The translations under genes and the position numbers were made by a program. 64,000 bases of DNA from an uncultured Rhodospirillales bacterium (GTDB taxonomy: Bacteria; Pseudomonadota; Alphaproteobacteria; Acetobacterales; Acetobacteraceae), in NCBI GenBank assembly GCA_903844135.1, contig CAIMSN010000106.1:1-64000 (forward strand), read 5' to 3'. The notes below the pieces were generated by a model. It searched no databases. It was not told where the DNA came from and worked only from the letters and a program-made list of their open reading frames with translations. Positions 16,067 to 24,685 of this stretch are shown piece by piece; within the stretch, counting starts at the first letter, position 1, and every line of letters begins with the position of its first letter.

Positions 16067-16807
16067 ATGGCGTCAGACCATGCGCTCACGGTCGCACCGA
16101 TTCCGATCCTGGCGGACAACTATGCCTGGATGCTGCGCGAGACCGCGGGCGGCGCGATCGCGGTGGTCGATCCGGCCGATGCAGCCCCGGTGATCGCCGC
16201 GCTCGACCGTGCCGGCGGCCGCCTCGACCTGGTGCTGCTCACCCATCACCATGACGACCATATCGCCGGTGCGCTGGAAGTGGCGCGCCATTTTAGGGCG
16301 CGGATCGCCGGCGCCGCGCGCGACTCGCGCCGTTTGCCGCCGCTCGACGTCGCCTTGTCCGAGGGCGACACGGTGGCGCTCGGCAGCCAACGCGGGGTGG
16401 TGATCGACACTGACGGCCATACCAGGGGCCACATCTCGTATTTCTTCGCCGGCGGACCGATCCTGTTCTGCGGCGACACCCTGTTCAGCCTCGGCTGCGG
16501 GCGGCTGCTCGAGGGCACCGCCGAGGAGATGTTCGACAGCCTGCGGAAGCTCAAGGCCTTGCCGGACGACACGCTGGTCTGCTGCGGACACGAATATACC
16601 CAGGGCAACGCCCGTTTCGCCCTGTCGGTCGACCCGGACAACGCGGCGCTGCGCGCCCGCGCCGACCAGGTCGACGCGCAACGACGGGCCGGAACGCCGA
16701 CCTTGCCCACCCGTCTGGGCCAGGAGCGAACGGCGAACCCGTTCCTGACCGCCGCCGACAGCCAGAGCCTGGCCGTCCTACGATCCAGGAAGGATTCGTT
16801 CCGATGA
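16067..16807 (+). CDS. gloB: Hydroxyacylglutathione hydrolase (glyoxalase II)
   Basis: Metallo-beta-lactamase-fold hydrolase that releases D-lactate and glutathione from S-lactoylglutathione in methylglyoxal detoxification. The 246-residue protein has the binuclear metal motif 'LLTHHHDDHIAGALE', 'DTDGHTRGHISYFF', 'FCGDTLFSLGCGRLLEGT' and 'VCCGHEYTQGNARFAL'. ATG 16067 directly precedes the conserved 'PILADNYAW'. The track start at 15692 is too early. The stop overlaps the GST start (ATGA), which fits a shared glutathione-linked role. Confidence 0.95.
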   Translation: MASDHALTVAPIPILADNYAWMLRETAGGAIAVVDPADAAPVIAALDRAGGRLDLVLLTHHHDDHIAGALEVARHFRARIAGAARDSRRLPPLDVALSEGDTVALGSQRGVVIDTDGHTRGHISYFFAGGPILFCGDTLFSLGCGRLLEGTAEEMFDSLRKLKALPDDTLVCCGHEYTQGNARFALSVDPDNAALRARADQVDAQRRAGTPTLPTRLGQERTANPFLTAADSQSLAVLRSRKDSFR

Positions 16808-17403
16808 AGCTGATCTACTCACAGGCGAGTCCCTATGCGCGGAAGGTGCGCGCCTGCGCGATCGCGCTCGGCATCGACCGGCAGATCGAGCTCGTCGAGG
16901 CCGACGTCGCCGATCCGCCCGACTGGCTGCTGGCCGCCAACCCGCTCGGACGGGTGCCGACGCTCATCGCCGAGGATGGCTTCGCGATCTTCGACAGCGC
17001 GGTGATCTGCGAATATCTCAACGGCTCGGCCGAATTCCTGCCGATCGTTCCGCCGTCGGGCGCGGCGCGCTGGCTGTGTCTGCGACTCGAGGCGCTCGGC
17101 GACGGGTTGATGGATGCGGCGGTCTCGCTGCGTCAGGTGCAGGGGTCCGGGATGCTGCCAGCCGAGCACCCGCTGGCGCGTCGGCATCTCGGCGCGATCG
17201 AGCGGACCCTGGACCATCTGGAGAAGTCCAGGCCGGCGCAGCACGTCGATGTCGGCACCATCTCGATCGCCTGCGCACTCGGCTATCTCGACCTGCGGTT
17301 CCCGGCGATGCAATGGCGCGCCACGCATCCGCAGGTTGCGTCCTGGCATGCGCAAATCTCGCGTCACGCGTGCCTGTCGGAGACGGCGCCGCAATTGGCC
17401 TGA
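16804..17403 (+). CDS. Glutathione S-transferase family protein
   Basis: Cytosolic GST-like protein of 199 residues. The N-terminal thioredoxin-fold half reads 'MKLIYSQASPYARKVRACAI', with 'NPLGRVPTLIAEDG' and 'DSAVICEYLN' forming the glutathione site. The C-terminal half is helical. It is translationally coupled to gloB. The catalytic residue is likely the Ser of 'SQASPYARK'. The electrophilic substrate is unknown. Confidence 0.9.
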   Translation: MKLIYSQASPYARKVRACAIALGIDRQIELVEADVADPPDWLLAANPLGRVPTLIAEDGFAIFDSAVICEYLNGSAEFLPIVPPSGAARWLCLRLEALGDGLMDAAVSLRQVQGSGMLPAEHPLARRHLGAIERTLDHLEKSRPAQHVDVGTISIACALGYLDLRFPAMQWRATHPQVASWHAQISRHACLSETAPQLA

Positions 17404-17412
17404 GGCTGGATG

Positions 17413-17435
17413 CCCGCCCTGCCCTTGCGGGCGGG
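17413..17435. terminator. Candidate bidirectional hairpin between GST and alcohol dehydrogenase
   Basis: A 7-bp perfect stem CCCGCCC/GGGCGGG with a 9-base loop sits in the 46-base gap between these convergent genes. It has no clear T-run on either strand. Confidence 0.4.
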
Positions 17436-17449
17436 ACGGGCATTGCCGG

Positions 17450-18505
17450 TCAGGCGGCGGCCAGCGACTTCATGTCGATGACGAAGCGATACTTGACGTC
17501 GCTGTTGATCACGCGCTCGTAAGCCTCGTTGATCTGGTCGATGTCGATCATCTCGATGTCGGAGACGATGTCGTGCTTGGCGCAGAAATCCAGCATCTCC
17601 TGCGTCTCGGCGATGCCGCCGATCAGCGAGCCGGCGAAATGCCGGCGCGGGAAGATCAGCGAGAACACCTGCACCGGCAGCGGCTCGGACGGCGCGCCGA
17701 CCTGGACCAGCGTGCCGTCGCGCTTGAGCAGGGCGAGATAGGCATTGATGTCGTGCTTGGCCGAGACGCAATCGAGGATGAAGTCGAAGCTCCTCGCCTG
17801 CGACTTCATCTGCTCCTCGTCCTTGGAGATCACCACGTGGTTCGCGCCGAGACGGCGCGCATCGTCCGCCTTGCCCGGGCTGGTGGTGAACAGGGTGACG
17901 TCGGCGCCCATCGCGTGCGCGATCTTGAGGCCCATATGGCCGAGACCGCCCAGCCCGACGATGCCGACCTTCTGGCCCGGACCGACCTTCCAATGGTGCA
18001 GCGGCGAATAGGTGGTGATGCCGGCGCACAGCAGCGGCGCCACGGCGGCGAGCTCCAGCTTCTCCGGCACGCGCAGAACGAAGCTCTGGTCGACCACGAT
18101 CAGCTTGGAATAGCCGCCCTGGGTGAACTTGCCGGGCAGCTTCTTGTCCGGGTCGTTGTAGGTGCCGGTGAAGCCGTTCTCGCAATACTGCTCGAGGCCT
18201 TCCTTGCAGCTCGCGCAGGTCCGGCAGGAATCGACCATGCAGCCGACGCCGACCGTGTCGCCGACCTTGAAGCCGCTGACCTCGGCGCCGACCGCGGCCA
18301 CGGTGCCGACGATCTCGTGGCCCGGAACGACGGGGTAGTTCGCGGCACCCCACTCGCTGCGGGCGGTATGGATGTCGGAATGGCACACGCCGCAATAGGC
18401 GATGTCGATCTGGACGTCGTTCGGGCCGGGATCGCGCCGCTCGAACGAGAACGGCGCCAGTTTCGCGTCGGCGCTCTGCGCCGCAAAGCCTGTACAGGCG
18501 AGCAT
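17450..18505 (-). CDS. Zinc-dependent NAD(P)-alcohol dehydrogenase (cinnamyl/YahK type)
   Basis: Medium-chain dehydrogenase/reductase of 351 residues that should interconvert aldehydes and alcohols, usually with NADPH in this subgroup. The catalytic zinc residues lie in 'YCGVCHSDIH', 'VVPGHEIVG' and 'LLCAGITTYSPL', the structural zinc Cys in 'CRTCASCKEGLEQYC', and the dinucleotide motif is 'VGLGGLGHMGLK'. Length and motifs match E. coli YahK. It is a single-gene unit on minus between gst and phaR. Confidence 0.93.
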   Translation of the reverse strand: MLACTGFAAQSADAKLAPFSFERRDPGPNDVQIDIAYCGVCHSDIHTARSEWGAANYPVVPGHEIVGTVAAVGAEVSGFKVGDTVGVGCMVDSCRTCASCKEGLEQYCENGFTGTYNDPDKKLPGKFTQGGYSKLIVVDQSFVLRVPEKLELAAVAPLLCAGITTYSPLHHWKVGPGQKVGIVGLGGLGHMGLKIAHAMGADVTLFTTSPGKADDARRLGANHVVISKDEEQMKSQARSFDFILDCVSAKHDINAYLALLKRDGTLVQVGAPSEPLPVQVFSLIFPRRHFAGSLIGGIAETQEMLDFCAKHDIVSDIEMIDIDQINEAYERVINSDVKYRFVIDMKSLAAA

Positions 18506-18680
18506 GGTGTCTCCGTGAGCGTTAAACGGGACAGCAAATGGCGTCGCCGGCGGGGCACGACAAGAGCCTCATGTCGGACAAATTACCGGGCGCCGAATCC
18601 GTCGGCCGGGCCAGGCGAGTTGCCTCGGGCGCGGTGCCTCATGCTATCGTCCCGCGTCCAGGACCGGGAGGGAGGACGCG

Positions 18681-19223
18681 TTGCCCGATATCGATCGCCC
18701 GGTCGCTCCGGTTGTCATCAAGAAATACGCCAACCGTCGCCTCTACGACACCGAAGGCTCGATCTACATCACCCTCGACAGCCTGGCGGCGATGGTCCGG
18801 CGGGGGCGGGATTTCGTCGTGTTCGACGCCAAGACCGGCGACGACATCACCCGCAGCGTGCTGACCCAGATCATCGTCGAGGAGGAGACCAAGGGCCGCA
18901 ACATGCTGCCGACCCGGTTCCTCCGGCAGTTGATCGGGCTCTACGGCGACAGCGCCCAGGGGGAAGTCCCGGCGTTCCTGGAGGACATGATGGCGCAGTT
19001 CGCCGCCCGGTCGGCGAAGCCGGCTCAGGAGCCGGCAAAATCCGGGACCCCGATCATCGACCGGGCCAAGACCCTGCTCAACCCGTTCCATCGCTCCGGT
19101 TCGGGACGCGAACCGGCTTCCCAGGACCCGCAGGATGCGGAGATCAGGCGCCTGCAGCAGGAGATCGAGCGGCTGAACCGGCTGCTTTCGACGACGGCGG
19201 AGGCGAGCCAGGGTCGCTCCTGA
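18681..19223 (+). CDS. phaR: Polyhydroxyalkanoate synthesis repressor PhaR
   Basis: Regulator of 180 residues that binds both DNA and PHA granules and represses phasin/PHA genes. The N-terminal domain 'VIKKYANRRLYDTEGSIYIT' and 'MVRRGRDFVVFDAKTGDDIT' followed by 'LTQIIVEEETKGRNMLP' are diagnostic. The C-terminal tail 'IIDRAKTLLNPFHR' plus a coiled coil 'EIRRLQQEIERLNRLL' recurs almost unchanged in the Sel1 protein 3.7 kb away. The start is TTG 18681, preceded by GGGAGGGAGG. Confidence 0.93.
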   Translation: MPDIDRPVAPVVIKKYANRRLYDTEGSIYITLDSLAAMVRRGRDFVVFDAKTGDDITRSVLTQIIVEEETKGRNMLPTRFLRQLIGLYGDSAQGEVPAFLEDMMAQFAARSAKPAQEPAKSGTPIIDRAKTLLNPFHRSGSGREPASQDPQDAEIRRLQQEIERLNRLLSTTAEASQGRS

Positions 19224-19242
19224 GCCTGGCCCGGAGCGGCGC

Positions 19243-19914
19243 TCAGAGGTCTGCCCAGCGCCGGACCAGATTGTGATAGATCCCGGTCAGCGCGATGACG
19301 GCGGGGGCGCCGGCAGCCTGGGCGGACAGCGACTGGATTGCCTGATCCAGCTCCAGCAGCAGGCTCCGCTGCCCGTCGTCGCGGACCAGGCTCTGCATCC
19401 AGGTGACCGCCGCGATTCGCTCGCCCCTGGTCACCGGCTCGACCGCATGAACGCTCGACGAGGGGTAGAGCACCATCGTCCCCGCTTCCAGCCGCACGCG
19501 GCGCGGTCCGAAGCGATCCTCGATCAGCAGGGCCCCGCCGTCATACTGGTCGAGTGGAGTCAGGAACAGGGTCGCGGACAGGTCGGTGCGGATACTGCCG
19601 CCGTGAAAATGCCGAATCGCGTTGTCGACATGAGACCCGAACCGATCGCCGGGCCGGTAGCGGGAGAAGACCGGCGGGAACACGCGTCGCGGCAGCGCCG
19701 CGGCGACGAAGCTGGGGATACGCCCCCAGGCGGCGACCAGCGCCTCGCCGAGCTCGCCGGCCACCGGATCGTCCGCCGGCAACTGGTGGTTGCGCTTGGC
19801 GTGTACCGACTGGTGGCCGGCGGTGACCGCGCCGGACTCCCAGTCGCGTTCCAGCAGGCGCGCGCGCAGCGCGGCGGCCGCCTGCTGCGTCAGCACCGGG
19901 ATCTCGATCAGCAT
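19243..19914 (-). CDS. Fe(2+)/2-oxoglutarate PKHD-type hydroxylase (PiuC/YbiX)
   Basis: Dioxygenase of 223 residues from the family paired with iron-siderophore receptors (PiuC, YbiX). Metal ligands are visible in 'RFGSHVDNAIRHF' (HxD) and 'YPSSSVHAVEPVTRGERIA' (distal His and the 2-oxoglutarate Arg). ATG 19914 shares one base with the receptor stop (TGATG), so it is translated from the receptor transcript. The track's 410-residue version starts inside the receptor gene. It may help release iron or modify the siderophore, which is inferred from the family. Confidence 0.92.
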   Translation of the reverse strand: MLIEIPVLTQQAAAALRARLLERDWESGAVTAGHQSVHAKRNHQLPADDPVAGELGEALVAAWGRIPSFVAAALPRRVFPPVFSRYRPGDRFGSHVDNAIRHFHGGSIRTDLSATLFLTPLDQYDGGALLIEDRFGPRRVRLEAGTMVLYPSSSVHAVEPVTRGERIAAVTWMQSLVRDDGQRSLLLELDQAIQSLSAQAAGAPAVIALTGIYHNLVRRWADL

Positions 19915-22079
19915 CAGTAGCTGGCGCTGAGCGAGACCAGGGCGGCGCGCGCCGGTCCGATTACGATATGGGTCGGGTGCAGCGCCGCATACGTGGTCAC
20001 GTCGCTGACGTTGGTGACGTTCACCTGAGCCGTCAGGTGACGATCGATCCGGTATTTCGCCATGAGCTGCAGGGTGGTGGCTCCCGGCGCGCGCTCGATG
20101 ATGGTGGTGCCGCTGACCGGGAGCGAACTGGCGGTGCGCGAGGAGGTGTAATTGACGCCGGCGCCGAGCGTCAGGCGCAGCGCCGGGAACAGGTATTCGC
20201 TCCAGAGCGCCAACGTGTGCTTGGGCGCATTGGGCGGCGCGTTGTGCAGCTCCAGGCGGTTCGGCGACGACACCACGATCACGTCGTCGTAGCCGTAGCC
20301 GCCGAACACCTCCCAGTAGCGGGTGAGGTGGCCGGACAAAGAGAGTTCGACGCCGCGCGAGCGGTAGTTGCCGGCGAGAATGGTGCGGGTAGCGTCGGTG
20401 GGGTCGGTCTCGCGGACGTTGGCCATCTGGATCTGGTACAACGCGCCGGCCAGGCTCAGCCGTCCAAGGTCCCATTTGGTGCCGACCTCGTAGGTGGTCG
20501 AGGTCTGCGGCGCGACCCTCGCCGTCGCCGCGGTCAGCGCGATCGCCTCGCCGGACGGATCGAACGAGGAGCCGTAGTTGAAATAGACGCTGCCGCTCTC
20601 GGCCGGCTTCAGCACCACGGCGCCACGGTACGACGGGTGGTCGTCGACCCGCGTCACAGAGATGGCCGGTGCGACGATCTGCTTGTACTCGGTCGCGTAG
20701 TGGTCCCAGCGCCAGCCGCCGAGCAGCTGCAGGAAGCGTCCGATCGAGACGGTATCGTTGACGTACGGCGCGGTGTCGTTGCTGACGCTGCCGGAGATCG
20801 ACCGGATCGTCGACCGGTAGACGAACGGCGTGGACAGGTCCGGCGCCAGCAGGCTGGTCTTGCCCTGCGGATAGAGATAGCGGGTGATGTCCGAGGTCTG
20901 ACGCTGCACTTCGAAGCCTGCCAGGACCGCGTGGCGGACCGTCCCGGTGGCGAATCTGGCCTCTGCCTCAAGCTGGTTGTCCAGCAGCGTCGACGGGCCG
21001 CTCAGCGCCAGCACGTTGCGCGAGACCTGCAGCGAGGAGAGCGGCAGGCTGGCTGGCACGATGTCGGTCGAGCCGGTATAGCCGAGGAACTCCGGCTCCA
21101 CCGCGCGCTGGCCGATATTGAACGCGGAATAGCGGATCTGGTCGTGCACGGTGACGGCGTGGCCCAGATCGCGTTCGACGCGAACGGTACCGATATTGAC
21201 GATCGAGCGCAGGTAATCGTCGTCCGGATAGCCGTAGAAGTTCGACCGCTGCACCGGCGCCGGACGACCGTTCAGCCACGGCAGCCCATAGGACTGGGTG
21301 TCGTAGGATTGCTGCCGGAAATAATCGATCCGCAACCTGGTGGCGGTGTCGAGGCCGAACGCCAGCGAGGGCGCCACGCCGTAGCGCCTGGTGCGGGCGA
21401 CGTCGATGCCGGAGATGCCGGCATCGTGCACCATCGCGTTGACCCGGATCGCGCTGCCGCCGAGCGCCTTGCTGCTGCGGTCGACGTCGAGTGTCAGCCG
21501 CTCGGTGCCGTCGGTGCCGAACGACAGCGTGCCGGCGGCAACCGGGCTCGCCTGGGCGCGCCTGGTGACCTCGTTGATCACGCCGCCGGTCGAGCCGCGG
21601 CCGAACAGGGTGGCCGACGGGCCCTTCAGCACCTCGATCGTGTCCAGATCGAACGGATCACGGTAGTAGCTGCCGAAATCCAGCATGCCGTCGCGGTAGA
21701 AATCGTTCTGGGCGTTGAAGCCGCGGATCGACAGATTGTCGCCCTGCTGGCCGCCTTCGCCGGCGGCGATGCTGATCCCCGGGACGCTTCTCAGCGCATC
21801 CAGCACCGAGACGCTGTTCTGGTCGGCGAGCAACTGCTTCGGGATCTCGGTGACGGTCTGCGGCGTGTCGACCAGCCTGGTCATGATTCGGTCGAGATGC
21901 GGATGCTTTTGCTGGAAGCCGGTGTGATGCCCCAGGACGGTCAGGGATTCCGCGCCCTGGTCGGCCGCGTCGTCGGCATCGTCCGGCTGGGCGCGGGCGG
22001 GCTGCGGCATCAGCCAGGCGCCGGCCAAGGCCATGCCCAGCGTCGAGGTCCGCAGGCTTCTGGTCGCGTCGATTGTCAC
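19914..22079 (-). CDS. TonB-dependent siderophore receptor (Fiu/PiuA-like)
   Basis: Outer-membrane receptor of 721 residues. GTG 22079 gives a proper signal peptide ('TLGMALAGAWLMPQPARAQ') and has AAAGG upstream. The longer track start lies in the divergent promoter region. A TonB-box-like 'ESLTVLG' precedes the plug domain ('TVTEIPKQLLADQNSVSVLD', 'LSIRGFNAQNDFYRDGM', 'TLFGRGSTGGVINEVTRR'), then a 22-strand barrel ending in an aromatic residue (ASY). Coupling to a PiuC-type hydroxylase suggests catecholate siderophores. It is probably Fur-controlled. Confidence 0.93.
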   Translation of the reverse strand: MTIDATRSLRTSTLGMALAGAWLMPQPARAQPDDADDAADQGAESLTVLGHHTGFQQKHPHLDRIMTRLVDTPQTVTEIPKQLLADQNSVSVLDALRSVPGISIAAGEGGQQGDNLSIRGFNAQNDFYRDGMLDFGSYYRDPFDLDTIEVLKGPSATLFGRGSTGGVINEVTRRAQASPVAAGTLSFGTDGTERLTLDVDRSSKALGGSAIRVNAMVHDAGISGIDVARTRRYGVAPSLAFGLDTATRLRIDYFRQQSYDTQSYGLPWLNGRPAPVQRSNFYGYPDDDYLRSIVNIGTVRVERDLGHAVTVHDQIRYSAFNIGQRAVEPEFLGYTGSTDIVPASLPLSSLQVSRNVLALSGPSTLLDNQLEAEARFATGTVRHAVLAGFEVQRQTSDITRYLYPQGKTSLLAPDLSTPFVYRSTIRSISGSVSNDTAPYVNDTVSIGRFLQLLGGWRWDHYATEYKQIVAPAISVTRVDDHPSYRGAVVLKPAESGSVYFNYGSSFDPSGEAIALTAATARVAPQTSTTYEVGTKWDLGRLSLAGALYQIQMANVRETDPTDATRTILAGNYRSRGVELSLSGHLTRYWEVFGGYGYDDVIVVSSPNRLELHNAPPNAPKHTLALWSEYLFPALRLTLGAGVNYTSSRTASSLPVSGTTIIERAPGATTLQLMAKYRIDRHLTAQVNVTNVSDVTTYAALHPTHIVIGPARAALVSLSASY

Positions 22080-22099
22080 GGGAGATGCCTTTCTGTAAA

Positions 22100-22114
22100 T
22101 GCAACTCAGTCGCA
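22100..22114. promoter_or_regulatory. Candidate Fur-type operator between receptor and Sel1 gene
   Basis: The 15-mer TGCAACTCAGTCGCA is an inverted repeat (TGCrACT-C-AGTyGCA, one mismatch) 21 bases before the receptor start and 26 before the divergent Sel1-protein start. It resembles alphaproteobacterial Fur boxes with TGC...GCA ends. The call is by eye and from its position at an iron receptor. Confidence 0.45.
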
Positions 22115-22140
22115 ACAACTGGTAGAGGAGTTTCCGGCCG

Positions 22141-23058
22141 GTGACAAACCCTCTCGTACTGTCCCGGACGGCCTCGCTCAGGCGCCAGGCGGAACGCGGA
22201 CACGTCGCCGCACAATTGGTGTTCGGCCAGGCGCTGCTCGATTCAGCAGACCCCGTGCAGGCGGCACGCTGGTTCGCGATCGCCGATACCGCCGGCTTCG
22301 CGCCGGCGGCCAACATGCTGGGAAGGTGTCACGAGAAAGGCTGGGGCGTGCCGGCCGATCCCCGCCAGGCCGCTTCCTGCTATCGGCGCGCCGCCGCGGC
22401 CGGCGATCCCTGGGGCTGCTACAATCTCGCCAACCTGTATCTGCGCGGCCGCGGGGTCGAGCGCGATCGGCTGGAATCGTGGCGGCTGTTCCTTCAGGCG
22501 GCCGGCCAGGGACATGCGAAGTCGATGAACCTGGTGGCGCGCTTCCTGGACGAGGGGTGGGACCGGGCGCGCGACCGCCGGGCGGCGCTCCTTTGGTATC
22601 GGCGCGCCGCGGAGGCCGGCGACTATCGCGGACAGCACAATCTGGCGACGGCGCTGGCGGAGCAGGGCGCGCTCGACGAGGCGCTGTCCTGGTGGGGACG
22701 GGCGCTGCCAGCGGCGACGCCGGATGTGCGCGAGGCGATGGAGCAGGCGTTGCGTGGCATCGATCACAACGAGGCGCGGCGTCTGCTGGCGGCGTTGTGC
22801 GGAGAGCGCGCCTCGCGAGGCCCGGGCGAGCGGGGCGAAACCGGCGCTCGGCCGCGCGGCGGACCGCTCAGACGGCTGCTCACGCCCATCGTCGACCGCG
22901 CCAAGAGCCTGCTCAACCCGTACTATCGCGGTGCCGGCGGGCGCGAACCCGCGGCTGCGAACGCCAGCGCGCAGGAGATACGCCGGCTGCAGAAGGAGAT
23001 CGAGCGGCTGAACCGCCTGCTCGCCGGCGCCATACCGGACCCACAGAGCAGGGGCTGA
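22141..23058 (+). CDS. Sel1-repeat (TPR-like) protein with PhaR-type C-terminal tail
   Basis: Protein of 305 residues. Residues ~15-215 form about five Sel1-like helical repeats (e.g. 'AANMLGRCHEKGWGVPADPR', 'GCYNLANLYLRGRGVERD'), a scaffold for protein-protein contacts. The last ~60 residues, from 'PIVDRAKSLLNPYYR' to 'EIRRLQKEIERLNRLL', match the PhaR tail nearly residue for residue. The start is GTG 22141 behind GAGGAG. It is divergent from the TonB receptor and may share its iron-responsive control. Its function is unknown, and a link to PHA granules is inferred. Confidence 0.85.
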   Translation: MTNPLVLSRTASLRRQAERGHVAAQLVFGQALLDSADPVQAARWFAIADTAGFAPAANMLGRCHEKGWGVPADPRQAASCYRRAAAAGDPWGCYNLANLYLRGRGVERDRLESWRLFLQAAGQGHAKSMNLVARFLDEGWDRARDRRAALLWYRRAAEAGDYRGQHNLATALAEQGALDEALSWWGRALPAATPDVREAMEQALRGIDHNEARRLLAALCGERASRGPGERGETGARPRGGPLRRLLTPIVDRAKSLLNPYYRGAGGREPAAANASAQEIRRLQKEIERLNRLLAGAIPDPQSRG

Positions 23059-23194
23059 CCGGGTACCGGAATCTCAATAACGCGACGCGCAACGTTGCAG
23101 AAGGCGTTCGTCTCAAAACATAGAGCAATTCGCTTGCAGACCTGCTGTCGAGCATACAAAAACATTGCCTCGCGAAGTCTTCAGAGTTGCCATA

Positions 23195-23223
23195 TTGATA
23201 CTGCATTGATACTCCGGTGTATC
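23195..23223 (+). promoter_or_regulatory. Possible sigma70-type promoter before the glycan island
   Basis: TTGATA and TGTATC hexamers are separated by 17 bases in a 230-base AT-richer gap between the Sel1 gene and the first acyltransferase, 67 bases before its ATG. This is a visual match only. No other gene is seen in this gap. Confidence 0.35.
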
Positions 23224-23289
23224 GCTCGAGCGACGGCAGGCGGAAGCCAGTTTGAGCGAGACTCCGGCGCAGGTGGGTTGGCAGCAGGC

Positions 23290-24033
23290 ATGTTTATTCC
23301 GTTCACCCAGGCACTGAAGACCGGACTGCAGGAGCGTGGTGTCGAATCCCTGCATGGCGTCGGGGTCAACATCTCCGCCCAGGCGGTCTTCGAGCCGCCC
23401 TGCTCGATCAAATGGATGAACATCGAAAGCCAATTTGAGCTCGGCGCATTCAGCTACGCCGTCAGCGGCTATTTCTCCTGCGTCAGGATCGGCCGCTACA
23501 GTTCGATCGGCGAATCGGTGCAGATTGGCCGCGCCAGCCACCCGACCGACTGGATCAGCAGCAGCCCGTTCTTCTATCTGCCGGGCAACATCTTCTCCGT
23601 CGGCGAGGAGTTCGCGCAGGCCGAGCAGTATCGCACCTACAGCGCGCCGATGCGGCCGCACGCGCAGGCGACCGCCTTCAAGCCGATCAAGATCGGCAAC
23701 GACGTCTATATCGGCCACGGCGCCTGCATCATGCCGGGCGTCACCATCGGCGACGGCGCGGTGGTGGGGGCCATGGCGGTGGTGACCAAGAACGTGCCGC
23801 CCTATGGCATCGTCGCCGGCAATCCGGCCCGGCTGATCAGGTTTCGGCTCGACCCTTACATCTTCGCCCAGCTGCTGCATTTGCAATGGTGGCGCTATGC
23901 GCCCTGGCAGCTGACCGAGGTCGATTTCTCCCGGCCGGCCGATGCGGTCGAGGCTATCAAGCGCGTGGTCGCCGAGCAGAGCCCGTACGAGCCGGACAAG
24001 GTCCTGTTGTCGGACCTGGCGGCGGAGCTCTAG
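23290..24033 (+). CDS. Hexapeptide-repeat (LbetaH) acyltransferase, CatB-like
   Basis: Cytoplasmic O-acyltransferase of 247 residues with a left-handed beta-helix. Visible parts are 'CVRIGRYSSIGESVQIGRAS' early, then 'IKIGNDVYIGHGACIMPGVT' and the closing 'VPPYGIVAGNPARLIRFR' typical of xenobiotic/sugar acetyltransferases. It probably acetylates a sugar of the surface glycan, which is inferred from the flanking genes. ATG 23290 opens the real domain. The track frame from 23095 extends into the AT-rich leader. It is followed after 1 base by a second acyltransferase. Confidence 0.85.
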   Translation: MFIPFTQALKTGLQERGVESLHGVGVNISAQAVFEPPCSIKWMNIESQFELGAFSYAVSGYFSCVRIGRYSSIGESVQIGRASHPTDWISSSPFFYLPGNIFSVGEEFAQAEQYRTYSAPMRPHAQATAFKPIKIGNDVYIGHGACIMPGVTIGDGAVVGAMAVVTKNVPPYGIVAGNPARLIRFRLDPYIFAQLLHLQWWRYAPWQLTEVDFSRPADAVEAIKRVVAEQSPYEPDKVLLSDLAAEL

Positions 24034-24034
24034 C

Positions 24035-24634
24035 GTGCCGCTGGCGATCAGCGACCAGGGAAGCGGCAATCGCATCGAGATCGATGCCGAGACCATGGAG
24101 ACGTCCGACGGCAGTATCGTGCTGTCTGGCAGCGGCAACTTGGTCAGCATCGCTCACGGCGTCTCGCTGCAGAATGCCAGCATCAGCCTGGGCTCCGGCT
24201 GCGCCCTGGTGATCGGGCAGGATTGCAGGGTGGCGGCCCTCGAGCTGGTCGCGAAGCGCTCCGCACATGTGCGGATCGGGGCGGATTCCAATTTCACCTG
24301 GCACACACGGCTCTATCTGCACGAGCCCGGCAGGATCGAGATCGGCGAGCACTGCCTGATCGCCAGCGACGTGCTGATGACCATCAGCGACATGCATTCG
24401 ATCATCGACCGCGACACCGGGCAGAGGATCAATCCGGCCAGGGACATCGTGATCGGCGACCAGGTATGGCTCGCGCACTCCGTCACAGTGATGGGCGGGT
24501 CGCATGTAGGCCAGGGCGCGATCGTAGGGCTCGGCTCGGTGGTGACCGGAACGCTCGAAAATTATACCCTATCGGTCGGGCGCCCCGCGCGGACGATACG
24601 ATCTAACGTCACGTGGGACGCCGCACTGCGGTAA
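24035..24634 (+). CDS. Hexapeptide-repeat acyltransferase (WbbJ-like)
   Basis: A second left-handed beta-helix acyltransferase, 199 residues. The whole chain is strand repeats ('NRIEIDAETM', 'ISLGSGCALVIGQDC'), with the acyl-CoA-binding part 'IVIGDQVWLAHSVTVMGGSH' and the ending 'TLSVGRPARTIRSNVTW'. The His of 'SDMHSIIDRDTG' is a candidate catalytic base. GTG 24035 starts one base after the previous stop, so the two are co-translated. Probably acts on a polysaccharide sugar. The substrate is unknown. Confidence 0.85.
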   Translation: MPLAISDQGSGNRIEIDAETMETSDGSIVLSGSGNLVSIAHGVSLQNASISLGSGCALVIGQDCRVAALELVAKRSAHVRIGADSNFTWHTRLYLHEPGRIEIGEHCLIASDVLMTISDMHSIIDRDTGQRINPARDIVIGDQVWLAHSVTVMGGSHVGQGAIVGLGSVVTGTLENYTLSVGRPARTIRSNVTWDAALR

Positions 24635-24685
24635 GCCACCCCGACGACACTGACAGCACGAACTGATCGCTTGCCGGAGATACCC

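Noticed and set aside
19968-23123. 1051-aa plus-strand ORF opposite the TonB receptor
   Set aside because: Arg/Gly/Gln-rich with no family pattern. The minus frame gives a complete receptor with signal peptide, plug and barrel.
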